A stretch of 56,248 nt of DNA, taken from NCBI GenBank assembly GCA_910577365.1, contig CAJTMU010000010.1:1-56248 (forward strand). The letters are read 5' to 3'. Positions 18,058 through 27,036 of the stretch are shown piece by piece; the stretch's first letter is position 1; every line of letters begins with the position of its first letter. The translations under genes and the position numbers were made by a program. The DNA is from an uncultured Oscillospiraceae bacterium (lineage in GTDB: Bacteria; Bacillota; Clostridia; Oscillospirales; Ruminococcaceae). The notes under the pieces were generated by a model. That model made no database searches and had not been told where the DNA came from. It worked only from the letters and a program-made list of their open reading frames with translations.

Positions 18058-18300
18058 GTATGGAACCGAGTTTTCGGCAATATATTGGAAATTCAAATTT
18101 CACACTCCGGTGAGAAAGCAAATCAGTGTTTAAAATGATCAGCGTACCGTCCGCGCAGGAGTATTCAGAAAGTTTGTAATTGCCTTAAAAGCAATTACTG
18201 CACGGTTTCCGCCGGACACCCGCAGCGAATCGGAGTGTGTTTGTTTGTCCGTTTGTCCAGCGGAAATTTTGAATTTTCAAATTAAGATAAGGAGAGATAG
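18058..18300 (+). ncRNA. structured 5' leader of pfkA, class unknown
   Basis: The ~240-nt leader has long-range complementarity: CACACTCCG (18101-18109) pairs perfectly with CGGAGTGTG (18231-18239). Outside this helix, GGAAATTCAAATTTC faces GGAAATTTTGAATTTTC. Inside there is a local hairpin, GTAATTGC / GCAATTAC (18176-18198). It also carries CTGCACGGTTTCCGC and CCAGCGGAAA, both found in the BMP-lipoprotein leader. I see no match to a riboswitch class I know. It could be a cis-regulator of glycolysis or a transcribed member of the dispersed fold-back repeats. Confidence 0.5.
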
Positions 18301-18302
18301 AT

Positions 18303-19265
18303 ATGGAGAAAACAATCGGCGTTCTGACAAGCGGCGGCGACGCCCCTGGTATGAACGCGGCTGTGCGCGCCGTGACAAGAACCGCGCTTCAGAAAGGATT
18401 CAAGGTCATAGGCATACGCCGCGGATATAACGGACTGCTTAACGGCGATATGGTGGAGCTTAAGGCAAGGGATGTTTCCAATATCATACAGCGCGGCGGC
18501 ACCGAGATATTCACGGCGCGCTGCAAGGAGTTCAAGGAATGGGAATACGTTCTCAAAGCCAAGGAAGTCTGTGAAAAAGCTAATATGGCAGGCGTTGTGG
18601 TAATCGGCGGTGACGGTTCTTTCAGGGGAGCTGCCGACTTGTCCAAAGCAGGCATTCCTTGTGTGGGCATTCCGGGAACTATTGACAACGATATTCAGTG
18701 CTCAGAATACACCATAGGCTACGATACGGCTATGAACACTGTTATGGAGCTTGTAGACAAGCTGCGCGACACCTCGCACTCGCACGAGCGCTGCGCGGTG
18801 GTAGAAGTAATGGGCAGAGGCGCGGGACATATCGCGCTGAACACCGGTATAGCGGTAGGCGCTATTGCGTCACTTGTTCCCGAAGTACCTTACAATTTTG
18901 AAGATATTGTAAACAAAATTAGAGCGGGACGCCAATCGGGCAAGGAGCAATTTATTATCATCGTCGCGGAAGGCGTCGGCGGCACTGAGGAGCTTGCAAA
19001 GAGGATTCAGGCGGAAACGGGCATCGAATCCAGGGTAACCATTCTTGGACACGTTCAGCGCGGCGGAAGCCCCACGGTACGCGACAGGGTTATGGCGAGC
19101 GAAATGGGCTATTACGCTGTCGAGCTTCTTGAAAAGGGCATAGGCAACCGCGTAGTAGGCGTTAAGAACGGCAAAGTTTACGACGTTGACATTCAGGAGG
19201 CTCTTTCGATGAAAAAGCCTTTCGATGAGCGTTTGTACAACATTGCGAACAACATCAGTTTCTGA
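18303..19265 (+). CDS. pfkA: ATP-dependent 6-phosphofructokinase
   Basis: The 320-residue enzyme phosphorylates fructose 6-phosphate to the 1,6-bisphosphate. It has the ATP-site motif GVLTSGGDAPGMNAA (6-20), GGDGS at 102-106 (Gly after GGD favours ATP over pyrophosphate use), and PGTIDND at 124-130 with the catalytic Asp at 128. It also has GYDTAMN, MGRGAGHIA and GHVQRGGSP. The length equals classic bacterial PfkA. AAGGAGA is upstream of the ATG. The pyruvate kinase gene often found next to it is not here; folT and proC follow instead, after the THF riboswitch. Confidence 0.97.
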   Translation: MEKTIGVLTSGGDAPGMNAAVRAVTRTALQKGFKVIGIRRGYNGLLNGDMVELKARDVSNIIQRGGTEIFTARCKEFKEWEYVLKAKEVCEKANMAGVVVIGGDGSFRGAADLSKAGIPCVGIPGTIDNDIQCSEYTIGYDTAMNTVMELVDKLRDTSHSHERCAVVEVMGRGAGHIALNTGIAVGAIASLVPEVPYNFEDIVNKIRAGRQSGKEQFIIIVAEGVGGTEELAKRIQAETGIESRVTILGHVQRGGSPTVRDRVMASEMGYYAVELLEKGIGNRVVGVKNGKVYDVDIQEALSMKKPFDERLYNIANNISF

Positions 19266-19334
19266 TACTGCACTTGGGTACGGACAGCTTTACTGACCCT
19301 ATCCGCACCCCAATTGCAAATCAGTATAAATCAA

Positions 19335-19437
19335 CAGAGTAGAATACCGCGCGTTAAGTGCCCGTGGGACGGAGAGTTGCCGACGGGACGAAAAGCGGAC
19401 GTATAGTCCGCTTGCGGTGCGGTGTTCGCATCTCGCT
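19335..19437 (+). ncRNA. tetrahydrofolate (THF) riboswitch
   Basis: The region matches the folT-associated THF aptamer block by block: AGAGTAGA at the 5' side, the invariant GCGTTAAGTG (19351-19360), GGGACGG, GTTGCCGACGGGACGAA, a variable hairpin AAGCGGAC ... GTCCGCTT, then GCGGTGCGG and TTCGCATCTCGC closing the first stem. It lies about 95 bases upstream of a FolT-like transporter gene, exactly the context in which this class is found. Reduced folates should lower transporter expression. Confidence 0.85.
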
Positions 19438-19531
19438 GTATATAAATCGAATATTGAGCCATCAGCGGCAAAGCCATTGATCCTTATTCTTTTTGTCTAT
19501 AGCGAAGTTAGTTGCAAGGAGGATAAATCAA

Positions 19532-20134
19532 ATGGCTTTTTTTACTAACTTCAGGAAATCCGCGCAGGAGCTTAAAAGCGTGCGCTGCATTGTTACTATC
19601 GGTATGCTGCTGGCGGTGGCAGTTGTTCTTGACGGCTTCGGCTCAATCAGGATCGGAGACTTTTTGAAGATAAACTTCACGTTTCTGCCGCTGTCGCTGA
19701 TAGGCATACTTTTTGGTCCCGTGGCAGGTCTTTTTTCGGGACTGATGGTGGATATTATCGGCTATATAATAAACCCAATCGGAGGGTTTATCCCGTGGCT
19801 TGTGCTGATAACGGGTCTTGAGGGGCTTATTTACGGCATGGTGCTGTATAATATCAAAACCGAAAAAACGATGTTTACCGTTATCCGTATCGTCGCGGCA
19901 AGGCTGGCGGTGTGCCTGATATGCAACCTAACGCTTAACACGCTGGCGCTTTACAGCTACGGCTTTCTGGGCGAGGGCAGCTTTGAAATGGTTTTCGGCG
20001 CGAGAATAGCCACCAACACCATCACGTTCTGCATTGGTTCGTATATGATGATGGCGGTTCTGCTCCCGCTCAAGCAATTTTATGACAGAAAAATCAAAAA
20101 GCTCTCCGTCAAAAGCGCGGGAGAAAGGAATTAA
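19532..20134 (+). CDS. folT: folate ECF transporter S component (FolT-like)
   Basis: The start at 19532 has AAGGAGG 9 bases upstream; a GTG/TTG-type extension to 19493 lacks one. The 200-residue protein has about six membrane helices. It has the N-terminal SVRCIVTIGMLLAVAVVLDG helix and the segment FTFLPLSLIGILFGPVAGLF, typical of ECF S components. It captures folate and must dock on the shared EcfA-A'-T module, which is not in the window. The upstream THF riboswitch supports folate as the substrate. proC starts 3 bases after the stop, so the two genes are cotranscribed. Confidence 0.88.
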   Translation: MAFFTNFRKSAQELKSVRCIVTIGMLLAVAVVLDGFGSIRIGDFLKINFTFLPLSLIGILFGPVAGLFSGLMVDIIGYIINPIGGFIPWLVLITGLEGLIYGMVLYNIKTEKTMFTVIRIVAARLAVCLICNLTLNTLALYSYGFLGEGSFEMVFGARIATNTITFCIGSYMMMAVLLPLKQFYDRKIKKLSVKSAGERN

Positions 20135-20136
20135 AA

Positions 20137-20934
20137 ATGACTAAACTCGGATTTATCGGAATAGGCAATATGGGCGGCGCGATAATAAAGGGCATACAGG
20201 GGAAGCTTGGAAATACGGCGGTTTTCGCTTACGACAGCGACCCCGCAAAGCTGGAAAATCTGCGCCTTGTAGGAGCTACCGCCGCGGACAGCATAAAGGG
20301 AATGGCGGAAAAGTGCGACTACATACTGCTCTCCGTAAAGCCGCAGCAGCTGGACGGGGTTCTGGCTGATATCAAGGAATCCGCAAAGCCGGAGGCGGTT
20401 TTTATCTCCATATGCGCGGGGATTTCCGCGGAATACATCAGACAGCGCACCTTTTCCGAGGCTAAGGTGGTGCTTGTAATGCCAAACACTCCCATGATGC
20501 TCGGCTGCGGAGCCTCCGCACTCAGCCGAAGCGATAATGTGAGTGATAACGAATTTGCCTATGCACAGAAAATTATGAGTTCCTGCGGTATAGCGGAAGT
20601 TATTCCCACGGACAAGATGAAAGAGGTTATTGCCATAAACGGTAGTTCTCCCGCGTTTATCTACCTTTACGCCAAGGGATTTATCGATTACGCCGACAGT
20701 GTTGGCATTGATAAAGACGTTGCTCTGCGGCTTTTCGCACAGACGCTTATCGGTTCTGCCAAGATGATGACGGAAAGCGGCATGACGGTAGACGAGCTGA
20801 TAAAGCAGGTGTCCTCTCCGGGAGGTACGACACTGGCGGGTTTGGAAAAGCTGTATGAGGGAAAGCTGACGGAAACCGCGAAACAGGCTTGCGAAGCCTG
20901 CACCAAAAGAGCCTATGAACTTGGCAAAAACTAA
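20137..20934 (+). CDS. proC: pyrroline-5-carboxylate reductase
   Basis: The 265-residue enzyme makes proline from pyrroline-5-carboxylate with NAD(P)H. The Rossmann motif GIGNMGG is at 8-14, VMPNTPMMLGCGASALS lies in the middle, and the C-terminal dimer domain has NGSSPAFIYLYAKGF and the ProC signature ISSPGGTT-like QVSSPGGTTLAG. AAAGGA precedes the ATG within the end of folT. Its link with a folate-controlled transcript is unexpected; proBA are not nearby. Confidence 0.95.
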   Translation: MTKLGFIGIGNMGGAIIKGIQGKLGNTAVFAYDSDPAKLENLRLVGATAADSIKGMAEKCDYILLSVKPQQLDGVLADIKESAKPEAVFISICAGISAEYIRQRTFSEAKVVLVMPNTPMMLGCGASALSRSDNVSDNEFAYAQKIMSSCGIAEVIPTDKMKEVIAINGSSPAFIYLYAKGFIDYADSVGIDKDVALRLFAQTLIGSAKMMTESGMTVDELIKQVSSPGGTTLAGLEKLYEGKLTETAKQACEACTKRAYELGKN

Positions 20935-20966
20935 AAAACGGGGGCGCTTTTCGGCGTCCCTTTTGT
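20933..20966 (+). terminator. proC terminator
   Basis: GGGGCGC and GGCGTCCC form a G-U-containing stem followed by TTTTGT, right after the proC stop. Confidence 0.65.
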
Positions 20967-20999
20967 CTGTTTATAATATGCTTCCAAGCTGAATTATTT

Positions 21000-21150
21000 A
21001 AATTTGTATTTTTCTTTCAACACAACCGCACCTCACCCGCCTGCGGTGAGTTCCGTTAGCCTCGGCTGCAAAACCCCGCCCGCGGGCTGCGCTCTACCGC
21101 CAATTTGCGAAAAATTCCCGCGTGGGCGTTATGTCGCTTTTAATGAGTAC
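21000..21150 (+). repeat. dispersed fold-back repeat, degenerate copy between proC and the ABC pair
   Basis: The right end TTTGCGAAAAATTC followed by CCGCGTGGGCG (from 21105) matches the family. Internal hairpins CACCCGCCTGCGGTG and CCCGCCCGCGGGCTG are present. The left end is eroded. Confidence 0.5.
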
Positions 21151-21199
21151 TTCTTTTTTTTTGATTATATTGCGCTGCAACAACTTTTTACAAACGAAT

Positions 21200-21227
21200 T
21201 TATCCCCCCTTTTTCAAGGGGGGATAA
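21200..21227. terminator. perfect inverted repeat downstream of the ABC exporter pair
   Basis: TTATCCCCCC and GGGGGGATAA form a perfect 10-bp stem around an 8-base loop, 23 bases after the stop of the minus-strand gene. T residues follow weakly. It resembles the CCCCTTGAAAAAGGGG hairpin at 34694-34709. Confidence 0.6.
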
Positions 21228-21249
21228 GTTTTGTGAAATCAAATAACAG

Positions 21250-23067
21250 CTACACATAATACTGCGCCTGAGCATGGAACATCTCCGAGTATATGCCGCC
21301 TTCGCGGTTCACAAGCTCGTCGTGCGTACCAAGCTCCTTTATCGTGCCCTCGCTGAACACGGCAATCCTGTCGCAGAATTTGCAGCTTGAAAGCCTGTGC
21401 GAGATATAAACGGCGGTTTTGCCGCCCACCAAGTCGTTGAATTTGCAGTATATCTCGTATTCGGCGACGGGGTCGAGCGCCGCCGTCGGCTCGTCCAGTA
21501 TCACCACGGGAGCGTCCTTGTAGAGCGCCCGCGCTATCGCAAGCTTCTGCTGTTCGCCGCCCGAAAGCTGCACGCCGTCGCGGTCAAACTCGCGGAACAT
21601 CATTGTGTCGCGCCCCTTGGGGAGCGAGTTTATCTTGTCCAGCAGCCCCACCTTTTCAAACATAGCGTCCACTGCCTCGTCGCTCTCCTCCGCGCCGAGC
21701 AGGATATTATCCTTTGCCGTAAACGACAGCAGGCGGAAATCCTGAAATACCACCGAGAAAAGCTTCATATACTCATCGTAGTCATATTCGCGGATATTCA
21801 CGCCATCTATGAGAATCTCGCCCTCGTCGGTGTCATACAGCCTGCACAACAGCTTAATAAAGGTCGTTTTTCCCGCGCCGTTAAGCCCTACCACCGAAAG
21901 CCTCTCTCCCGCCTTAATGGTGATGGAAACGTTTTTCAGCACCTGTACCCCCGTGTTCGGGTAAGCAAAGCTGACGTTGCGGAACTCGATGGTGTGGGGA
22001 GTTTTGAGATCCTCAACACGCCTGTCGCCCTTTTGCAGCATGGGAGGGTACTCCATCAGCTTTACCACCTCATAGGCGTAATTGCAGCGCTTCACGATAT
22101 CCTGAAAGCCGAATATTGCGCCTTGAACCGAAGCGTTGAGCGTGCCGCCCGCCGTAACGAGCTGCGAGAACGTCCCGATGGTTATCCTGCCGAAAATGGC
22201 GAGCGCTCCGAGATAAAGGTAAGTGCCGAAATCACGTATTGCCGTAACGATAGCGTCCAGAACACTCAGCGGGTACAGCTTGTTTTCCCAGTCGACATCA
22301 AACTTTATAATGCGCTTGGTCTGCTCGTCAGATTTTTTTATCAGCGTTTTCGCCGCTCCGTATATTCTAACGTCCTTTCCGAAACGGTAGCTTTCAACCT
22401 CCCAGAGGATATAGGACCAGACGCGTTCTATTTTTGACAAATCTGTGAAAAATTTTATCTCTATCTTGTTCTTGCGACTGTTTACCACCGTTGACAGCGC
22501 AAGCAGCACGGCTATGATAAGCAGCATCCACGGTGCGCTTACCGCCAGCACCGTCACAACGCCCAATATTTTAAGAGCGTTTGTAAGTATGTTGAAAAAG
22601 GCAATGGAAATTCCGTGAACTCCGTTGGAATAATCCAGACCCTCTCTGCCGCGGTGTATCTGGTCGAGCGCCTCCTTGTTCTCGGTAAGCGCGAAGTCCA
22701 TCTCCATGCAGCGCTGAGATATCTCCTCGGCGACAAAGTTGTAAAACTTGTCCTGATATTTTTCCAAATGAACTGCCAACGAAGTGTTTATCAGCGATAT
22801 CACCACTCTTAGCCCTATCATAAGCGCGGCGTATATGATTATCTGCCGCACGTCACGCTCGGGGCTTATCAGGCTGTCCAGCAGCAGCGGCATGAAGATT
22901 ATCTCCGGAAAGGGCACCGCCGCCCCGATAACAACGTTTATCGCCGAAAGAATGAAGTAAGTCTTGTCAAATTTCCAAGCGACGGGGAAAAAGTATTTCA
23001 GCGTTTTTCTCACAAGATTTTTGCGCTCGTCGTTTTTTGTGCTTGCGTTATTCTGCGTATCACTCAT
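21250..23067 (-). CDS. ABC transporter, fused membrane and ATPase domains (second subunit)
   Basis: The start at 23067 overlaps the stop of the preceding ABC gene (ATGAGTGA). The 605-residue protein has an N-terminal six-helix exporter domain (about 20-330) and a C-terminal ATPase. The ATPase has Walker A GLNGAGKTT, signature LSGGEQQKLAIARAL and Walker B VVILDEPTAALDP. The pair forms a heterodimeric type-IV exporter. Similar gene pairs in Clostridia are annotated as multidrug or peptide exporters; no substrate or maturation gene is adjacent. The intact Glu after Walker B suggests this site hydrolyses ATP. Confidence 0.9.
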   Translation of the reverse strand: MSDTQNNASTKNDERKNLVRKTLKYFFPVAWKFDKTYFILSAINVVIGAAVPFPEIIFMPLLLDSLISPERDVRQIIIYAALMIGLRVVISLINTSLAVHLEKYQDKFYNFVAEEISQRCMEMDFALTENKEALDQIHRGREGLDYSNGVHGISIAFFNILTNALKILGVVTVLAVSAPWMLLIIAVLLALSTVVNSRKNKIEIKFFTDLSKIERVWSYILWEVESYRFGKDVRIYGAAKTLIKKSDEQTKRIIKFDVDWENKLYPLSVLDAIVTAIRDFGTYLYLGALAIFGRITIGTFSQLVTAGGTLNASVQGAIFGFQDIVKRCNYAYEVVKLMEYPPMLQKGDRRVEDLKTPHTIEFRNVSFAYPNTGVQVLKNVSITIKAGERLSVVGLNGAGKTTFIKLLCRLYDTDEGEILIDGVNIREYDYDEYMKLFSVVFQDFRLLSFTAKDNILLGAEESDEAVDAMFEKVGLLDKINSLPKGRDTMMFREFDRDGVQLSGGEQQKLAIARALYKDAPVVILDEPTAALDPVAEYEIYCKFNDLVGGKTAVYISHRLSSCKFCDRIAVFSEGTIKELGTHDELVNREGGIYSEMFHAQAQYYV

Positions 23068-24952
23068 GCACAACACCCCCTTCCGTTTCCTCAGCGGGCG
23101 TTTCGTCTTCCACGTAATACTGAGCCTGAACGCGGAACATCTCGGCGTAAGCGCCGTTTTTCTCCAGCAGCTCGCCGTGCGTGCCGTACTCCACCATCTC
23201 GCCCGCGACGAACATCGCTATGCTGTCGCAGAAGCGCGTGGAGGACAGCCTGTGGGATATGTACACCGCCGTTCTGTCGCCTATCATGCCGTCGAAGCTC
23301 TGATACAGGCGGTATTCCGCCAGAGCGTCCAGCGCCGCCGTCGGCTCGTCCAGCACCACTATCGGGGCGCTTTTATAGAGCGCTCTCGCGAGCGCGAGCT
23401 TCTGCTTTTCGCCGCCCGACAGATCCACGCCGTCGTCGTATAAGACCTTTAACAGCTCGGTATCCATTCCCTTGGGGAGCCCGTCCAGCTTCTCGCCCAT
23501 GCCCGCGTCGCGCAGGTATTTTTCCGCGAGAGCCTTGTCGGTCTTGTCGGCGGTGCGCATGGAAACGTTCTCGGAAAGCTGAAAGGCGAATACCTCCACC
23601 TCCTGAAAGGCGGGCGCGAACAGTTCGTAGTACTCCGCCCTGTCAAACTCGCGGATATCTATCCCGTTGCAGAGAATGCGTCCCTCCGTCACGTCGTACA
23701 GCCGCAGCAGCAGCTTTATAAATGTTGTCTTTCCCGCGCCGTTAAGTCCCACCACGGCAAGCCTCTGACCCGCCTCCAGCGTCAGATTGAGATTTTTCAG
23801 CGCGTATTTGTCCTGCCCCTTATACCTAAAGGAAACGTTCTCGAATTTAAAGGTGTATTTGTCCGCCTTGGGTATGGGGATAGTTTTCCTGCCCTCGTCG
23901 GGGTTCGGGATATCCATAAAGCTGCGGAAATCGTCCACTCGCGAGGAGCGCTCCCTCATGCCGCCAAGCGCCTGCAAAAACTGCTGAATATTCCCCGAAA
24001 AGGTTATTGCGCTGCCGCTGTAAAGAATAAAATTGCCTATGGAAAGATCGTTCGCAAGCACGTCGTATATCAGCCAGCCGAAAACCGCCGCGGTCTGCAC
24101 CAGCGTCAGCACCGAGGAAAAAATGGTGTTGTATATCCAGTACTGTCTGGACTGCCGCCAGCGGCGCAGCTCGTCCGCGTTTACCTCTTTCTGCTTCGTG
24201 CCCAGCCACTTTCTCATGCCGTAGAGCCTTATATCCTTGGCGTAGGAAAAGTTGGTGGATACCGTCGACATATACTCCAGCTTGCGCCAGTTGCCTGCCA
24301 TCGCGTCCCACATTATCGCCTTATCTTTTAAGCGGATATAGTCGAAATACTCAAACTGGATAATCGAAAGCACCAGTATAATCAAGACTATCCACGGGCT
24401 GAGGGTGGAGATTATGCTCACCGCCGCGATAATGCAGGTAAACTGCACCATCATGGTGTATATGTCGCGCATAAGCCCATGCAACCCGCCGTTTTTGCCC
24501 GCAGTGGCGCGTTTCGCCTTTTGAAGCCTGTCCAGCATATCGGGCGTTTCCAGCGTTTCATACTGCATGCCGAGCACCTTTGCGACGCGCTCCCCGATTA
24601 TGCGCAGCCTCGTATAGTAGAAGCCCAGTTCCAGTTTTTTCTTTGCGAAAGCGTTGAGTATCATCATGATAAGCTCGACCGCCGTCGTTATTATAACAAG
24701 GTACACCAGCGGCATTATATCCTTGTTTTCCAATGCCGCCTGCCGCTCTATGATATCCACGACAAGCTTGCCTATGAACGTCCATATATAGGACATCGAC
24801 GCGCCCGCTATTCCCCCGAGTATCAGAAACCCTATCATCGACTTTCTGTACTTCAGATAGGCGCGGAAAATATAACCGCAGTTGCTGAGCACACCATATT
24901 CGTGATGCAGCTCGTCCTCCTGCTCGTTCTTTTTGGATTTGAAAATAAACAT
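23060..24952 (-). CDS. ABC transporter, fused membrane and ATPase domains (first subunit)
   Basis: The 630-residue protein begins at 24952 with AAAGGAGG 10 bases upstream. The first ~45 residues are polar and charged, then come six helices and an ATPase with Walker A GLNGAGKTT, signature LSGGEKQKLALARAL and VVLDEPTAALDA. It is a paralogue of the downstream subunit, with near-identical ATPase text, and both carry intact catalytic Glu residues. The genes overlap by 8 bases, so translation is coupled and the products likely pair. The substrate is unknown. Confidence 0.9.
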   Translation of the reverse strand: MFIFKSKKNEQEDELHHEYGVLSNCGYIFRAYLKYRKSMIGFLILGGIAGASMSYIWTFIGKLVVDIIERQAALENKDIMPLVYLVIITTAVELIMMILNAFAKKKLELGFYYTRLRIIGERVAKVLGMQYETLETPDMLDRLQKAKRATAGKNGGLHGLMRDIYTMMVQFTCIIAAVSIISTLSPWIVLIILVLSIIQFEYFDYIRLKDKAIMWDAMAGNWRKLEYMSTVSTNFSYAKDIRLYGMRKWLGTKQKEVNADELRRWRQSRQYWIYNTIFSSVLTLVQTAAVFGWLIYDVLANDLSIGNFILYSGSAITFSGNIQQFLQALGGMRERSSRVDDFRSFMDIPNPDEGRKTIPIPKADKYTFKFENVSFRYKGQDKYALKNLNLTLEAGQRLAVVGLNGAGKTTFIKLLLRLYDVTEGRILCNGIDIREFDRAEYYELFAPAFQEVEVFAFQLSENVSMRTADKTDKALAEKYLRDAGMGEKLDGLPKGMDTELLKVLYDDGVDLSGGEKQKLALARALYKSAPIVVLDEPTAALDALAEYRLYQSFDGMIGDRTAVYISHRLSSTRFCDSIAMFVAGEMVEYGTHGELLEKNGAYAEMFRVQAQYYVEDETPAEETEGGVVHE

Positions 24953-25021
24953 TCTGTCCGTCCTCCTTTACAGAAGGAATAGACATACGGTATGTTGACA
25001 AGAATTTAATGTTTCAAAATT

Positions 25022-25133
25022 GAATTTTCCGAACCGCTGTGAGCGCCGTTTCACGGCGTTCGCGCTATCCCAGTGTGAAAACTTTTTTTCGCCTTGCGAA
25101 AAGCATGCTTTCACACCCGCTTGCGGAAAATCA
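25022..25133 (+). repeat. dispersed fold-back repeat, copy between fabV and the ABC pair
   Basis: The left end GAATTTTCCGAA (one change from the family) is followed by CCGCT. The right end TGCGGAAAATCATG is one base short. Inner hairpins include GCGCCGTTTCACGGCG and GTGTGAAA ... TTTCACAC. Confidence 0.7.
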
Positions 25134-25157
25134 TGATTTAGCTTTATGACGCTCTTT

Positions 25158-26315
25158 TCAGACCTCAACATCAGCTTCGTAGTCTACTCCATCTATACCA
25201 AAACCAAACAATGCGTAGAAATCCTCCCAGTAGCCGTCAAGATCGGCGCACTCCTTAAAATTATCCTGAGAGAGCTTGTTCCACAGCTCTGTTACCTCGT
25301 CCTGAACGTCCTTTTGCATTTCCAAGTCGTCAAGACGGATCATTCCGTTTTCATCAGTCTGCACGGCAGAACCGTACATTTTCCGGTTGAACAAACGGTA
25401 CATCTGCTCAATGCAGCCCTCATGGCTGCCTTTCGCTTTCATCACCTTGTACAGTATAGAGATGTAAAGCGGAACGATGGGAATGGCGCTGCTGGACTGA
25501 GTGACCAGCGCCTTGTTTACGGAAATGTACGCTTTTATTCCACTGTCGGAATACTTTTCCGTTATCTTTTTTGACGTTTCAAAAAGATGAGCCTTAGCTC
25601 TGCCGATGGAACCCTCGAAATACATCGGGTGCGTTATTTTCGGACCGATATAAGAATATGCAACGGTAACGGCGTTGTACTCTATCGCATCGGCGGCTTT
25701 GAGAGCGTCAATCCACGCTTCCCAATCCTCTCCGCCCATCACCTTTACGGTGGCGGTTATTTCCTCCTCTGTCGCAGGCTCTATCGTTATCTCCGAAACG
25801 CAGTTGTTTCTTAAATCAATGGTCTTGTTGGTGTACGGCTCACCCGTGGTTTTAAGCACGCTCGAATACACCGTATCGCCGACTGTTCTTCTCGGAGCGG
25901 CAAGCGAATATACCACCATGTCAACTTTCCCAAGATCGGATTTTATAAGCTCGATAACTTCTTTTTTACACTCGTCGGAATAAGCGTCGCCGTTTATCGT
26001 TTTCGCGTATAAGCCGTCCACGGCGGCAAACTTCTCAAACGCTTTGGTGTTGTACCAGCCGCTTGTGGCGGTCTTGTTTCCGCTCGCGGGGCGGTCGAAC
26101 ATCACGCCTATCGTCGCCGCGCCGCAGGAATACGCCGCCGCTATCCTCGAAGCCAAGCCGTAGCCCATTGACGAGCCGACAACAAGCACCTTTTTCGGTT
26201 CCGCCGTTTTCGGCTGAGCCTTTACGTAGTCTATCTGCTTTTTTACGGCAGCCTCGCAGCCTGTCGGGTGAGCCGTCGTGCATATAAATCCTCTTACCTT
26301 GGGTGTAACTATCAT
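25158..26315 (-). CDS. fabV: trans-2-enoyl-CoA/ACP reductase, FabV/TER family (NADH)
   Basis: The 385-residue protein matches the FabV/TER family in length and motifs. The nucleotide loop is GSSMGYGLASR (47-57) with FDRP at 73-76, which favours NADH. The catalytic Y-x8-K motif is Y232 to K241 (YFEGSIGRAK). The family reduces crotonyl-CoA in butyrate-type metabolism or enoyl-ACP in fatty acid synthesis; sequence alone does not decide between them. GGAGG precedes the ATG. The gene is alone on its strand segment, with a repeat copy directly downstream and no butyrate genes nearby. Confidence 0.93.
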   Translation of the reverse strand: MIVTPKVRGFICTTAHPTGCEAAVKKQIDYVKAQPKTAEPKKVLVVGSSMGYGLASRIAAAYSCGAATIGVMFDRPASGNKTATSGWYNTKAFEKFAAVDGLYAKTINGDAYSDECKKEVIELIKSDLGKVDMVVYSLAAPRRTVGDTVYSSVLKTTGEPYTNKTIDLRNNCVSEITIEPATEEEITATVKVMGGEDWEAWIDALKAADAIEYNAVTVAYSYIGPKITHPMYFEGSIGRAKAHLFETSKKITEKYSDSGIKAYISVNKALVTQSSSAIPIVPLYISILYKVMKAKGSHEGCIEQMYRLFNRKMYGSAVQTDENGMIRLDDLEMQKDVQDEVTELWNKLSQDNFKECADLDGYWEDFYALFGFGIDGVDYEADVEV

Positions 26316-26801
26316 ATTGAAATTCCTCCTTAAAATTTAAAAATCATGCACCTGCGCTTCTTGCCTCGCCGACCGAGGCGGCGGCAGCGGAAACGCGGCG
26401 CGTCTGCCGTATACCAGTAACGGCGGCATACGGCAAAGCGTACATAAACATTTTAACACAAACCGTCGCTTTATTCAAGCCCTTTTAAACAAATTTTTAG
26501 CTTACAGCCGTATATAATGTGCTATGCAAAATAAATTATTAAAAAAATTTCGCAGATTGGTTCAAACAGCATTAGCCTTTGTTTTTTTCGTTCCGTCAAG
26601 CTGCCAACTCCCTGCATCTCTGTTTTTTGACAGATTAGCGGTCTGCGGGGAAATTTCCGTGTGGCTGTTTCGGCTCGCGTCCTTAAGCGCACGATTAAGC
26701 TGCCGCTCCAGACCAAATATAAAACAGCCCTATACACAAACGGTATTGCAACAAAAGGTCGTATTTTGTTGCAAAAATCTTGCTAAAGGACCTATAATTT
26801 A

Positions 26802-26830
26802 TTGACAAATTTGTGGAAAGGGTGTATAAT
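26802..26830 (+). promoter_or_regulatory. promoter for the papain-like gene
   Basis: TTGACA and TATAAT are both perfect and separated by 17 bases. It would give a ~200-nt leader. Confidence 0.75.
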
Positions 26831-26970
26831 AAAATAAATATTGTCCGGCATACGGTCCGCGGCAAATTAATATTTACATTATCTTAACTTATTCTTTGCC
26901 ATTTTCTGAACCCTGAAGCGCCATAATAATCTCAACGGAAAATCTTAAGTTTTTTGACAGAAATATTCTG

Positions 26971-26999
26971 TTGATTTTGCAAGGGATTTATGTTATATT
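26971..26999 (+). promoter_or_regulatory. possible second, closer promoter
   Basis: TTGATT and TATATT are separated by 17 bases, about 38 bases before the start codon. It is weaker than the upstream promoter. Confidence 0.4.
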
Positions 27000-27036
27000 T
27001 AGAATATCACAAAAAACATATTGTGAGGGGAAAAAA

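Larger units (their letters stand above)
26316..27024. other. intergenic region with promoters for the downstream gene
   Basis: No convincing gene is present; overlapping ORFs on both strands near 26522-26805 lack ribosome sites. The segment holds a perfect promoter at 26802-26830, a second possible one at 26971-26999, and GC-rich inverted text near 26400-26440 (CCGTATACCAGTAACGG). Confidence 0.5.

Noticed and set aside
21397..22437. 346-codon plus-strand ORF
   Set aside because: It is antisense to the ABC transporter gene and reflects its codon bias; no start signals.
26522..26805. Overlapping ORFs on both strands upstream of the papain-like gene
   Set aside because: Neither has a ribosome site or protein-like composition; they overlap each other and the region just upstream of a promoter.
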